Position numbers and translations under genes: made by a program
Notes under the pieces: generated by a model
The model's database searches: none
The model's input: the letters and a program-made list of their open reading frames with translations, nothing else
Told to the model about the DNA's origin: nothing
In this document: in pieces, positions 27,632-35,856 of the stretch
Position numbering within the stretch: position 1 is the stretch's first letter
Layout: each line of letters opens with the position of its first letter
DNA from: Gammaproteobacteria bacterium
Lineage (GTDB): Bacteria; Pseudomonadota; Gammaproteobacteria; Steroidobacterales; Woeseiaceae
Assembly (NCBI GenBank): GCA_022600955.1
Contig: JAHZJK010000024.1
Location: 58,003-122,002 of the forward strand
DNA: 64,000 nucleotides
Direction: 5' to 3'

Positions 27632-27897
27632 GTCGGGATCATGCCCGAGATATACAGTCCACTCCAGAAAGCGAGAGTCTTACGGTGATCTATTTCACTA
27701 GCAAGACGCAACATTCCCGTAGCTTCGAAAGTCGCTGTATGAGGCTACTACCGATGATAGTTGACACATTACGAAAATATGTGAAATAAGATCGCGAAAT
27801 TAGTCGGCTAAGATATGTAATATATCTAACATATATTGAATATATTTCTCATAAGTGTTAATTTTCCTTCACAAGATTCGCAATGCAGGTATGTTCC
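27632..27897. promoter_or_regulatory. Divergent AT-rich promoter region with two palindromes
   Basis: This gap separates the endonuclease (minus) from the GHKL operon (plus). It holds TTGACA at 27761-27766 and two neighbouring palindromes, AGATAT-GTAAT-ATATCT (27811-27827) and ATATATT-G-AATATAT (27831-27845), in a strongly AT-rich block. These look like operators of a dimeric regulator. No single -10 box stands out. Confidence 0.45.
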
Positions 27898-28149
27898 ATG
27901 GCCTCAAAGAGAACAAAATTCGTTCAGCTCGCTGAAAAGCGTGTCAACAACACGCTAAATAATTTGAGACTAATAGGAAATCTCTCAAATTCAGCAAGCT
28001 ACGAATACACCCAGAAGGATGTCGACAAGATCTTTCGCGCCGTAACGCGAGCAGTGAATGATGCTAGGTCACGCTTTAACTCTACCGGTGGCGGTTCCAG
28101 CACTACCTTTCGTCTTGATGAGTCGACGAACCGGGGAGAAGACAAATGA
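27898..28149 (+). CDS. Small helical protein, first gene of the GHKL operon
   Basis: An 83-residue protein from the ATG at 27898 (88 residues from the ORF-track start at 27883). It starts ASKRTKFVQLAEKRVNNTL, then NLRLIGNLSNSASYEYTQKDVDKIFRAVTRAV. The pattern 'F-x-x-LAEKRVN...IRLIGNLSN...YEYT...V-x-x-IF-x-A' recurs in small proteins encoded before larger modification or defence genes in other bacteria (recollection, not checked). It is probably a helical adaptor. The stop overlaps the ATPase start in ATGA, so translation is coupled. No catalytic residues are visible. Confidence 0.65.
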   Translation: MASKRTKFVQLAEKRVNNTLNNLRLIGNLSNSASYEYTQKDVDKIFRAVTRAVNDARSRFNSTGGGSSTTFRLDESTNRGEDK

Positions 28150-30041
28150 GCGTCCAATGGATTTTTGATCCTGCTCCGCCCAGCGGCAAAAGGCGCGGAG
28201 GAAACAGCGCCGAATATGGTTTCGAAGGTCAGATCGACACGTTGGTGCGCGAAGTCGTACAGAATTCCTTGGACGCTCGAATTTCCGACGCCAAACCTGT
28301 GGATGTCGTCTTTCGATTAGTTGAGCTGGACGGTGACTATTTTGGCGCATTCATGTCAGCAATCTCATGGGACAGCCTAATCGACAACCTTTTAGCAGTT
28401 CCTGACGAACGAGGAGGTCATTCAATCAGAGCGGCAGTTGACCTGCTCGAACAAAACCAAAGCGTGCGGCTACTCGTTGTCGAGGATCGCGGTACCAAAG
28501 GACTGAAAGGAGCGGAACAGAGACAGAGCGACACGGAAAAGAATAGCTACTGCGCATTGGTGAGAGACGAACTGTATAGCGACAAGGATGACCCGGATGC
28601 CGGAGGAAGCTTCGGCTTGGGGAAATCATTACTCTGGGCGTATTCGTCAATAAAGGTCGTCCTATTCTCGTCCTCTCCCGAAGGGGGGAAAGACGGAGAC
28701 GCCGGACTTCGGTTTGTGGGTCGGACATCATTGCCTTACCACGAAACTGAAGAAGACGGCCCTGTGACTGGCGATGGGTGGCTCGGTGTAGAAAGAAACT
28801 TGGAAACCGGATGGAAACGAGCGGAATCAATTTGGGGGGAATCCGCTAGTCAAATCACAACCGATTGCTCATGTTCGAGGAAAGATGACGACCTTGGGCT
28901 GAGCGCGGTAATTGTTGGTCTGTCGGAGCCTGGTGAGCGTGACAGAGAGCCAGAGGAGGTCGCCGATTCCATAGTCGAAGCCGGGCTCGAATCATTCTGG
29001 CCCGCAATTGTGAGTGACCAACTAACCATAACAGTACAAATCGAACGAAACGAAGAAGTCCAAAGAAAGTCAGTAGTTGATCCGGAAAATACCGAGCGCT
29101 ACCGGCCGGCCGTGACCTTGTATAAGGACTTTCATGCCGGCAATGTCGAAGAACAAGAACGGCTCGAAACCGCTGGCGGTCAAGCCATCAGGTGGGTCGA
29201 CATCGAAATCCCAGAAAGAACGGGGAAGGATCCGCACCCTGCGGAAACTGGTCACGTTCCCGTACTCGTCCGACTGCTGAATGACGATGAAGGTTTTGAT
29301 GAGATCGCCGATAGGGTCTTTCGATTCAGGCGGCCCGGAATGGTCGTGAGAAAAAGCCAGCAGTCCAATCTTTCAATTACAGCGCGCCCTTACGTTGCGG
29401 TTGTCCCAGCTGGGCTCGCCGGCGGAGATACGGAGACATTTAGAAGAATCGAGACCTTTCTGCGAGCGGCCGAGCCGCCTGAACACAACGAATGGACACA
29501 CAATACGCGCAGCATCAAAGAGTCTTACCAGACATGGGGCTGCAGGAAGAAACTGCAGTCCTTCGACTACGCAGTTATTGAGGCAATTCGGTCTCTAATA
29601 GCAAAACCCGAAAAGAAAGGTGGGGAACTGCCGAAAGCAATCATGAGACATCTTAGATTCGGGCATTCAGGCGGTGGGGGTCAACAGCGATTCATTTCGA
29701 TTACACAGGAACGCGCATCACCAGAAGATGGGTCCTGGAAATTCAGCGCGCGATGTCGCCGAATACGTCCGGAAGACAAGCCGTGGACAATACTGGTGAA
29801 ATTTCATTACGCGGTCGACGGTGGTGGAAGCGACGACCTGCATGCGATTAAAGAAATCAGCGCGGCTAACGCGTCCAATATTTCGGTCGTAAACGGTGTG
29901 GGTTGCCTCGAGATTCCTGCGGACGTGAACAAAGTGGAATTCACGGGGACAACCGATTCAACCAAACTACCCGCTATAGGAACACGCTCCGCGGTCCGTT
30001 TGCGGGTTGACGGAAAATCCGGAGTAAAAAACGATGCCTGA
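28146..30041 (+). CDS. GHKL (MutL/Hsp90-like) ATPase, core of a four-gene operon
   Basis: A 631-residue protein whose first ~180 residues hold the GHKL/Bergerat ATP site: N box VREVVQNSLDAR (about 34-45), G1-type LVVEDRGTKGL (about 108-118) and G2-type GGSFGLGKSLLWAYS (about 152-167). The remainder (transducer-like middle, then PVLVRLLNDDEGFDEIADRVFRFRRPG and a C-terminal beta domain) is not a family I recognise. GHKL ATPases clamp around clients or DNA on ATP binding; MutL-like and MORC-like members occur in defence systems. It overlaps the small upstream gene by 4 bp and the downstream gene by 8 bp. Histidine-kinase function is unlikely, as no phosphorylated His box or receiver partner is present. 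Confidence 0.82.
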   Translation: MSVQWIFDPAPPSGKRRGGNSAEYGFEGQIDTLVREVVQNSLDARISDAKPVDVVFRLVELDGDYFGAFMSAISWDSLIDNLLAVPDERGGHSIRAAVDLLEQNQSVRLLVVEDRGTKGLKGAEQRQSDTEKNSYCALVRDELYSDKDDPDAGGSFGLGKSLLWAYSSIKVVLFSSSPEGGKDGDAGLRFVGRTSLPYHETEEDGPVTGDGWLGVERNLETGWKRAESIWGESASQITTDCSCSRKDDDLGLSAVIVGLSEPGERDREPEEVADSIVEAGLESFWPAIVSDQLTITVQIERNEEVQRKSVVDPENTERYRPAVTLYKDFHAGNVEEQERLETAGGQAIRWVDIEIPERTGKDPHPAETGHVPVLVRLLNDDEGFDEIADRVFRFRRPGMVVRKSQQSNLSITARPYVAVVPAGLAGGDTETFRRIETFLRAAEPPEHNEWTHNTRSIKESYQTWGCRKKLQSFDYAVIEAIRSLIAKPEKKGGELPKAIMRHLRFGHSGGGGQQRFISITQERASPEDGSWKFSARCRRIRPEDKPWTILVKFHYAVDGGGSDDLHAIKEISAANASNISVVNGVGCLEIPADVNKVEFTGTTDSTKLPAIGTRSAVRLRVDGKSGVKNDA

Positions 30042-31020
30042 CGCCACCTTCCTTCCTTACAAAACCGCACCGGATTCCTTAGCAGTCAATATCGTAGGTG
30101 TTTCAATCGACGGTGAATCGAAGGATATCGGCGAGATAGTGGACCATTCGGCGTATCAAATTCAGATTAGTGGTGTGGACGATTGGGTCCGTACCGATCT
30201 GGAGATCGAAGTGTCGGACCCGAACGCAGAATTGCCACCAGTTCTCAGCCACGAAGAGAGCGTTGACGACGCAATCGATGTCTATGTGACTCTGAAAGGC
30301 GGCAAAGGCCGTACACGATCCGGCTTGAAGCTGACGCCCAGTGGAAACAGTGCATGGAGCGGCAACATACAGATTGTGCGCGACAATCAACTTGGCTCGT
30401 TGGATCTCGAGGCGGTAGCTGTAAGGCGGACGAGAGGTGAACCGGACATTGGACTGGCAAGCTGGGTCGGTGAGCGGGTCGCATGGTCAAAGCGATGGAT
30501 GACATACATCGACGACAAGCCGCTGATGCCGGGAGGCGCTATTTCAGGAGAGTGGCGAGATTTCGAGAATGATGACAGCGAGGAATTAAGGCAGCGCAGT
30601 GATTGCGCTTGGTATCTCAATCTTTCGGACCCCGATAAGCCCAAACTGTATCTAAACGAGGGAATAGACCGCCTCAAGGGGGCGCTTGAAGCTCCAGCGG
30701 TAAGAGGTCGACCTGCAGCAGTTCGAGACGTAATTGCCCAGTCAATTCTTCAATCCGCGCTCATCGCGCTATGTGTCGAGGCAATATCCGGAGCAGATGA
30801 ACCAAAGGTCGAGGATCTCGACGGCTGGCGCAAGAGCCTACTGGTTGCAATGGGTAAACTGGCAGATGACAGTCAATCACCAGAGCTGGTCGTCGAAGGC
30901 TGGCTAGAGGCCTGGCAACAGGACAGCAAGAACGTCATTGCCGGAATAACTACTGCTGTCCAACGTCACCTGGGGATGCCCGCAACCGCAACTCGCTTGG
31001 TTAGAGCGATGGAGTCCTAG
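30034..31020 (+). CDS. Unknown protein of the GHKL operon (328 residues)
   Basis: A soluble 328-residue protein. Residues about 15-160 are beta-rich (SLAVNIVGVSIDG, WVRTDLEIEVSD, WSGNIQIVRDNQLGSLDLEAVAVRR), suggesting an Ig-like or jelly-roll domain. The C-terminal ~130 residues are helical (VRDVIAQSILQSALIALCVEAI, ELVVEGWLEAWQQD). GGAG nine bases upstream supports the ATG, which lies within the end of the ATPase gene. No catalytic motif is visible and I do not recognise the family. Tight coupling on both sides means it very likely works in complex with the ATPase. Confidence 0.72.
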   Translation: MPDATFLPYKTAPDSLAVNIVGVSIDGESKDIGEIVDHSAYQIQISGVDDWVRTDLEIEVSDPNAELPPVLSHEESVDDAIDVYVTLKGGKGRTRSGLKLTPSGNSAWSGNIQIVRDNQLGSLDLEAVAVRRTRGEPDIGLASWVGERVAWSKRWMTYIDDKPLMPGGAISGEWRDFENDDSEELRQRSDCAWYLNLSDPDKPKLYLNEGIDRLKGALEAPAVRGRPAAVRDVIAQSILQSALIALCVEAISGADEPKVEDLDGWRKSLLVAMGKLADDSQSPELVVEGWLEAWQQDSKNVIAGITTAVQRHLGMPATATRLVRAMES

Positions 31021-31022
31021 CT

Positions 31023-31721
31023 ATGTCACACGTCAAGAGGATTAAAGATCACGTCGCACTTGCGTTGGACGTTGAGTTCCTTTCAGCCGATGACCCTAGT
31101 GGCTTGTTAATGCTTGACGCAGAGTCAGATCTTGAGGGCGTAGCAGCAAGAACCGACATCGCGCGGCTCGACAATTTTGTCGCTGAGACAATTAGTAGCC
31201 ACGAGAGGTATGACACGGCGATGGATAAGAATGTAGCGATCGATCTACATAAGTGTCTTGCCTTGTCGAGACGACAAGCTGCCGATCGGCGGCTCTGGGC
31301 TTGGCTGTGTTGCATAAAGTACCCAGAATTTGTCGCGTATAGGTGGAAACCAAGAGTTGCCGGGGAACACGAAGGATTAAGGTCTCCCGCTCGCTTTATT
31401 GGGGACAATGTACGAAATACGTTTGCTCGTCTATGGTGGGCGGCGGAACTCACCGTAGTCAACGGCACCGATTATTCTTTAACCGAAGAGTTGCTGGCGC
31501 TGGATCGATTTCAGGATGGCTATGAGGCGATGTTTGGACGAGCTTTTTGCCAGTATCCTGATGCACTACGCGCTTTTATCCAAACTGCCGGCCAGAAGCC
31601 GCAAAAAGTGATTCGCGAGACGTCAAAAGAGTTCTGCTATCTGATGACAACGCTTGTACTAGAGACGATGACCAGCGAGCAACTATCCGAAGTTCTCGCC
31701 GACATCAGCGAAAAAGTCTAA
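31023..31721 (+). CDS. DUF6339-like protein of the GHKL operon
   Basis: A 232-residue soluble, mostly helical protein. The segment VAIDLHKCLALSRRQAADRRLWAWLCCIKYPEFVAYRW resembles the core of DUF6339 proteins (a His/Lys-containing helix, 'L-x-x-RQA-(A/S)-D-x-RLWA-x-L' and a terminal RW), which I know only as uncharacterised proteins beside defence genes. That assignment is from memory and should be checked. It begins 2 bases after the previous stop with GGAG upstream and ends the operon; about 180 bases then separate it from the HTH gene. Confidence 0.7.
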   Translation: MSHVKRIKDHVALALDVEFLSADDPSGLLMLDAESDLEGVAARTDIARLDNFVAETISSHERYDTAMDKNVAIDLHKCLALSRRQAADRRLWAWLCCIKYPEFVAYRWKPRVAGEHEGLRSPARFIGDNVRNTFARLWWAAELTVVNGTDYSLTEELLALDRFQDGYEAMFGRAFCQYPDALRAFIQTAGQKPQKVIRETSKEFCYLMTTLVLETMTSEQLSEVLADISEKV

Positions 31722-31898
31722 CTGCTCTAAGACTAGCATCTCGGGGCAGCTACCGTCTCTCCCATATGCTAAAGGTCAGTCGAGAAAGTCATCGTCTGAT
31801 ACAACACTGGGCGAATGCTTTAGAGGGGGTTACACACATTCAGGTTCGCCTCAAAATCGAATCGTCGCTAACAAACAGGATTCGACAGGAGATAAAAT

Positions 31899-32105
31899 AT
31901 GTACCAGCCCGCTAAGAAGTACCTAACAGCCGCCGACGCAGCAAGCTACGTTGGCTACACAACCAACACGCTTGCGCAGTACCGTTGCCGCAGGTTAGGT
32001 CCCAGCTACATGAAGGCGAGGGGCCGCGTGCTCTATGCAGTCGAAGACTTGGATAACTGGGTAGAGAGTCACGCCAGGATCGAAATTCCATCAGCACAAG
32101 CGTAG
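31899..32105 (+). CDS. Excisionase/AlpA-like helix-turn-helix protein
   Basis: A 68-residue protein of MerR-like HTH_17 type: YLTAADAASYVGYTTNTLAQYRCRRLGPSY, followed by the wing VLYAVEDLDNWVES. AGGAG lies 8 bases before the ATG, a strong ribosome site. Such proteins act as excisionases or as regulators of integrase and replication genes in prophages and integrative elements. It precedes the primase/helicase and lies in the same element as the tyrosine recombinase, so it may direct excision. It sits far from the integrase gene (about 8.5 kb), which is less typical for a dedicated excisionase. Confidence 0.82.
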   Translation: MYQPAKKYLTAADAASYVGYTTNTLAQYRCRRLGPSYMKARGRVLYAVEDLDNWVESHARIEIPSAQA

Positions 32106-32160
32106 TTTGAGGGTTGACATCGATTGAGCTGCTTTGCACGATTATGAACAGGCAAATTAA

Positions 32161-32188
32161 AAGGCCCGACGACCAGACGTCAGGCCTT
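32161..32188. terminator. Hairpin between the HTH and primase genes
   Basis: AAGGCC-C-GACG, the loop ACCAGA and CGTC-A-GGCCTT form a 10-bp stem with one mismatch. Read on the minus strand it is followed by TTTTAATTT, as in an intrinsic terminator; on the plus strand no T-tract follows. It may protect this region from antisense transcription or attenuate the plus transcript. Confidence 0.4.
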
Positions 32189-32375
32189 CAGGAGAACAGA
32201 GAACACAGCAGCAACCACACCACATAGCCTCTTAAGCGTCGACTGAGCCTTGCCACACAGTCAACAGAAAATATTGTAGCGCGGTGTTTAAGAGAGATAG
32301 AACCATCAAATCATAGGGCAATTAGGCGGGCGTCCATGAAGGGGTCAATACGTACAGGTTCAAGGACCGAGACGA

Positions 32376-34403
32376 ATGACCTCTTATACCAAAGACCATC
32401 CAATACCCCTCAAAGCGCTTGCCGCCATCAAGCCGCAATTCAATCCACTCCGGCCACTGTTCAAAGCGGGATGGCCTACAGTTCCGCTGCACAGATCGCA
32501 CACCGTCAAGACTATGCAAGGCAAAACGATACGCCTTGGCAAAGTGCCACTCGAGTCCAATTGGCCGAGCCGCAGGGCACAAGACGAAGAACAGGCGCGA
32601 ATCAGCTGCGAAGTGAGTGGCCACAATACTGGCATCGCCCTCGGTCGCAAGATCGGCGACCAGTACCTTTGTGCGTACGACATAGATCAACAAAACCTGC
32701 CGAACGGCCTCGACGACTTCCTGAAGCTCGTCCCCGCAATAGCAAAGCAGCTGGATGTCGAGCTCGAAGATCTCGTGATTCACCAGTCCGGTAACGACGG
32801 CTTGCATATCTTCTTCCTCTCAAGCGAACCCGACTTGCAGGGCCATATTGAAATCGACGGCATCAAGGTCGAGCTGAAGTCTAAAGGTCAGCAAGTCGTT
32901 GCGCCCGGCTCTGTCCATCCCGACAGTGGCCGGCTTTATCAGATCCATCCTGGGTCCGCGAAGCACGAAGAGCTGCCAAGTGCGCCGCAAAGCCTTATCG
33001 AGCAATTCAGGAAGCCGTCGTGTACGCACACTGACAATCAGATCATTCCGCCAAGCCGTCTCGGATGGATGGCGGAGCAAATCGCTTTAGCGGTTTACGA
33101 TGGCATTGATGTTTTTGAGGGATATGACGATTGGATACGGGGCGGCATGGCCTTCCATTCGGCATCAGGCGGCGAGGATTACGGTCTGGAGGCATGGATC
33201 GCGTGTTCGCATGAAGGGGAGCACGACCACTGTCTCCATAAGTGGCGCAGCTTTGGCGATGGTGCCGTCACTGAGAAAACGCTGAACCACTATCTTGCGA
33301 ATGCAGGCGTGAAGCCGAGCGATGCTCCGAAGCTCACCGCTGATGAGGTCGCCGAGTACATCGCGCATGATTTTGCCGACTTATCTGACGATGAGATCGC
33401 AGCACCTAAACTCAAAAAGCCAAAGAGGAAGCTCTACAGCCTGAATGAGCTCGTCAATCTGCCGGAACCTGAGTGGCTCGTAGATCACGCGATTCCCAAA
33501 AACGGACTGGTTGTCTTGTACGGCCCGCCGAAGTCTGCCAAGACGTTTCTAGCTCTTGATATGGCACTCAGCATGGGCTCTGGGCAGGAGCAGATGCACG
33601 GTTTCGCAATGAAACCCGGTCGTGTGCTCTATGTGCTCGCCGAAGGCGGCGCATCGATGATGGGTAATCGTGCTCGCGCATGGATGCAAGTGAAAGCGGT
33701 TGACGAAGCCGACCTCCAGGTATTCCCGTTCGGTATTACTCTCTCAAGCCGCAAGTCTGTTGATGAGTTGCTTGATCTGGCTGGTACTATATGGGATCTA
33801 GTTGTCGTCGATACATTGGCGCGTTGTATGGATGGCGATGAGAACTCCGCGAAAGATATGGCTCTGGCTATCAAAGGTGGCGATTACATCCGCGAAAAAA
33901 CCGGTGCTGCCGTTCTGCTCGTTCATCACAGTGGCAAGGATCAGAGCAAGGGATTGAGGGGGTCGACCGCTTTGCTGGGCGCCGTCGATGCAACGATCAA
34001 GATGAGGCCACAAGGTACTATGGGCGGGTTCGAGCTGTCGGTGCCAGAGTTGCGTCATGGTGAGCCACCTGAACCGAAGTGGCTCCGTCTCCAATCTACT
34101 GGTGATTCCGCTGTGTTGGTCGCAGGGACTGCACCAGAAAAAACAAAGACGGGATCAGCTGCCGAAATTCTCGAATTCATTGCGCGGATGATCGCAGACG
34201 GAACCTCACGCAAAGAGGTCGCTGACGAGATCGCAATTCAGTTTGGCTTCACGGACAGGACAGCAAGGCGGCGGATCGTCAATTACATTCCCTCTGGCAA
34301 AGAGAACGCAGCCCAATCAGACGGAATGGCAATTTGGCGTGAAGCTGACATCACTTCGAGTAGCCCAAAAGCAGAAGTCTTGCGTGTTCAGACAACGTTC
34401 TAG
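32376..34403 (+). CDS. Primase-polymerase/RepA-like helicase replication protein
   Basis: A 675-residue replication protein of integrative elements. Residues about 20-210 resemble a bifunctional primase/polymerase (TGIALGRKIGDQYLCAYDIDQ with the metal-binding DxD, then NDGLHIFFLS and VELKSKGQQVVAPGSVHP). About 228-310 resemble PriCT-2 (YDDWIRGGMAFHSAS). About 375-560 form an AAA/RepA helicase: Walker A LYGPPKSAKTFLALDMALS, Walker B-like LVVVDTLARCMDGDEN, and AVLLVHHSGKD. A helix-turn-helix end (TSRKEVADEIAIQFGFTDRTARRR) follows. It should prime and unwind element DNA after excision. The stop is 10 bases from the end of the convergent GIY-YIG gene. The CGGACA-repeat region, a possible origin, lies 1 kb downstream. 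Confidence 0.85.
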   Translation: MTSYTKDHPIPLKALAAIKPQFNPLRPLFKAGWPTVPLHRSHTVKTMQGKTIRLGKVPLESNWPSRRAQDEEQARISCEVSGHNTGIALGRKIGDQYLCAYDIDQQNLPNGLDDFLKLVPAIAKQLDVELEDLVIHQSGNDGLHIFFLSSEPDLQGHIEIDGIKVELKSKGQQVVAPGSVHPDSGRLYQIHPGSAKHEELPSAPQSLIEQFRKPSCTHTDNQIIPPSRLGWMAEQIALAVYDGIDVFEGYDDWIRGGMAFHSASGGEDYGLEAWIACSHEGEHDHCLHKWRSFGDGAVTEKTLNHYLANAGVKPSDAPKLTADEVAEYIAHDFADLSDDEIAAPKLKKPKRKLYSLNELVNLPEPEWLVDHAIPKNGLVVLYGPPKSAKTFLALDMALSMGSGQEQMHGFAMKPGRVLYVLAEGGASMMGNRARAWMQVKAVDEADLQVFPFGITLSSRKSVDELLDLAGTIWDLVVVDTLARCMDGDENSAKDMALAIKGGDYIREKTGAAVLLVHHSGKDQSKGLRGSTALLGAVDATIKMRPQGTMGGFELSVPELRHGEPPEPKWLRLQSTGDSAVLVAGTAPEKTKTGSAAEILEFIARMIADGTSRKEVADEIAIQFGFTDRTARRRIVNYIPSGKENAAQSDGMAIWREADITSSSPKAEVLRVQTTF

Positions 34404-34413
34404 CGAACCACTA

Positions 34414-35319
34414 TTAGCTTGGATCTCCTTCCATAGTTTCTGAATGCCTCTTCTCAGCCATAGCGATTTGGCGAACCATCGAGTAGTGCAGTTCTTTGAA
34501 TGCTCGCTCAGCTCTGTCTATGTCCATCTCGATCAGACCGTCGTCGTCCGTCGTCGGATTTCCCAACAGACCGAAAATTAAAGTCTCGGCAAGCTCTGGT
34601 TCCTCCACGGAGCGATAGCGTTGGATTTCCCATTCGTTCCAAATGTCGTCCGAGTCGTCGAGATGTTCCAATTCACCACGCACCGTTACGACTCTTATGA
34701 AACCTAGCTTTAGTGGGCTAACCAAAAGGCACAAAACACCAACATCAAGATTCTCCCTGATCTCTTCTGGGGTCCTTGCGCCTTGGCCGCAATGCGGACA
34801 GCCCTTGCCTTCTGCCACTTCATTGGGCACGGTCCGCCACTCATGGCCTTGGCTACATCGGAAGTTCGACTTTCCGTACTTGCTTCGCACGTGGCTCACA
34901 AGAACGATACCGCGTCCGATCAGCCGTTTCTTCATCCAAGCGTTATAAGCATAGACGTGATCTGGTTGAGGCTTCGACTTCGGTCGTACCCCAACCTTCC
35001 TAGCAGCGCTCAACCCTGCCTGAACTGTTTCCCACGACATCGTCTTGATCTCGACCCTGCTTCTAAATGGGAATAGTGAAAATGGTGTAGCGGCCCAGAA
35101 TGCCGATTCGGCCAAATATGGATCAGGAACTGCATGATATTCCTTAAGCACCCACGTCTGTCCGGTTTCCTTGACCTCGAGGCCAGCTGCTTTGGTGAAA
35201 TCGCTGTTGTGTTCGGCTAATCGTTTCTTGGGCTCGCGCGTGGTTATCCCGATCTTGTACAGGTCGGGATCAGACGGATGTTCAAGCACATAAATGTAGC
35301 CCGGCTTAATAGAGTTCAT
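34414..35319 (-). CDS. GIY-YIG nuclease-family protein with central zinc ribbon
   Basis: A 301-residue protein. The N-terminus (GYIYVLEHPSDPDLYKIGITTREPKKRLAEHN) is a GIY-YIG domain of the T5orf172/MUG113 kind, with the conserved Gly-Tyr-Ile-Tyr and a catalytic-type Arg; the Glu lies farther on (YLAESAFW). A middle segment FRCSQGHEWRTVPNEVAEGKGCPHCG has four zinc ligands. The C-terminal part (LKLGFIRVVTV, then WEIQRYRSVEEPELAETLIFGLL) reads like a second, diverged GIY-YIG fold. It may cut or bind DNA during element transfer or defence. It is divergent from the repeat-rich region and converges on the primase gene. No strong SD. Confidence 0.78.
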   Translation of the reverse strand: MNSIKPGYIYVLEHPSDPDLYKIGITTREPKKRLAEHNSDFTKAAGLEVKETGQTWVLKEYHAVPDPYLAESAFWAATPFSLFPFRSRVEIKTMSWETVQAGLSAARKVGVRPKSKPQPDHVYAYNAWMKKRLIGRGIVLVSHVRSKYGKSNFRCSQGHEWRTVPNEVAEGKGCPHCGQGARTPEEIRENLDVGVLCLLVSPLKLGFIRVVTVRGELEHLDDSDDIWNEWEIQRYRSVEEPELAETLIFGLLGNPTTDDDGLIEMDIDRAERAFKELHYSMVRQIAMAEKRHSETMEGDPS

Positions 35320-35352
35320 ATACGCCCATTACTCTATAACGAATCCTCGCAA

Positions 35353-35570
35353 CGGACACATGCGTCTTTATAGAGACGCAATGTCGTGTCCAATTGCATG
35401 CCACTCATCGGACAATCAACGGACAATGATTTGTAACGTATTGATTGGAAAGAGCGGACACTGTCCGGCGGCTTGGGTCCAATGTGTCCAATGCATCGGA
35501 CAGAAGCATCGGACATGACTATCTCCGAGGCAACTCGCGACCGAAGCACTCCCCCCCCTTATTCTGTCCG
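35353..35570. repeat. CGGACA iteron-like cluster, possible element origin
   Basis: Within 220 bases CGGACA occurs six times (35353, 35409, 35420, 35455, 35497, 35510) and its complement TGTCCG twice (35462, 35565); three of the copies share CATCGGACA. GTGTCCAAT also occurs twice. A 7-bp hairpin, TGCGTCT-N6-AGACGCA (35361-35380), lies at the left edge. Clustered short repeats near a primase/helicase gene are typical of replication origins; an operator array for the flanking genes is the alternative. The whole gap 35320-35856 has no convincing gene. Confidence 0.5.
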
Positions 35571-35856
35571 AAACTGTGCCCAGCACTGTGCTCGTTTGAA
35601 GGAAAAACTCCCAGAGGGCTTATGTTCTTTGCCTTCTCAGTAGCCGACACGCGGATTGAGCATTAGGTTGCGTGCCTTCGGTCTCACCTGGCACTCAGTA
35701 TCGGCTTCGGAGTCTTCGACCCTGATATCCCAGCACAGAGATCAATGAATGCGACCCGGGTGGGCTGGGTATCCCATTGAATCGCATACTAAGACTTGAC
35801 GGTCAGAGTGCTCGAGAGTACTCTAAGAGGCCTCGCGAGCACTCGGACTGTACATT

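Noticed and set aside
28146-30041. Sensor histidine kinase
   Set aside because: The GHKL fold is present but there is no phospho-acceptor His domain, membrane segment or response regulator.
35353-35570. CRISPR array
   Set aside because: The CGGACA repeats are only 6-9 bases with irregular spacing and no constant repeat-spacer units; no cas genes are nearby.
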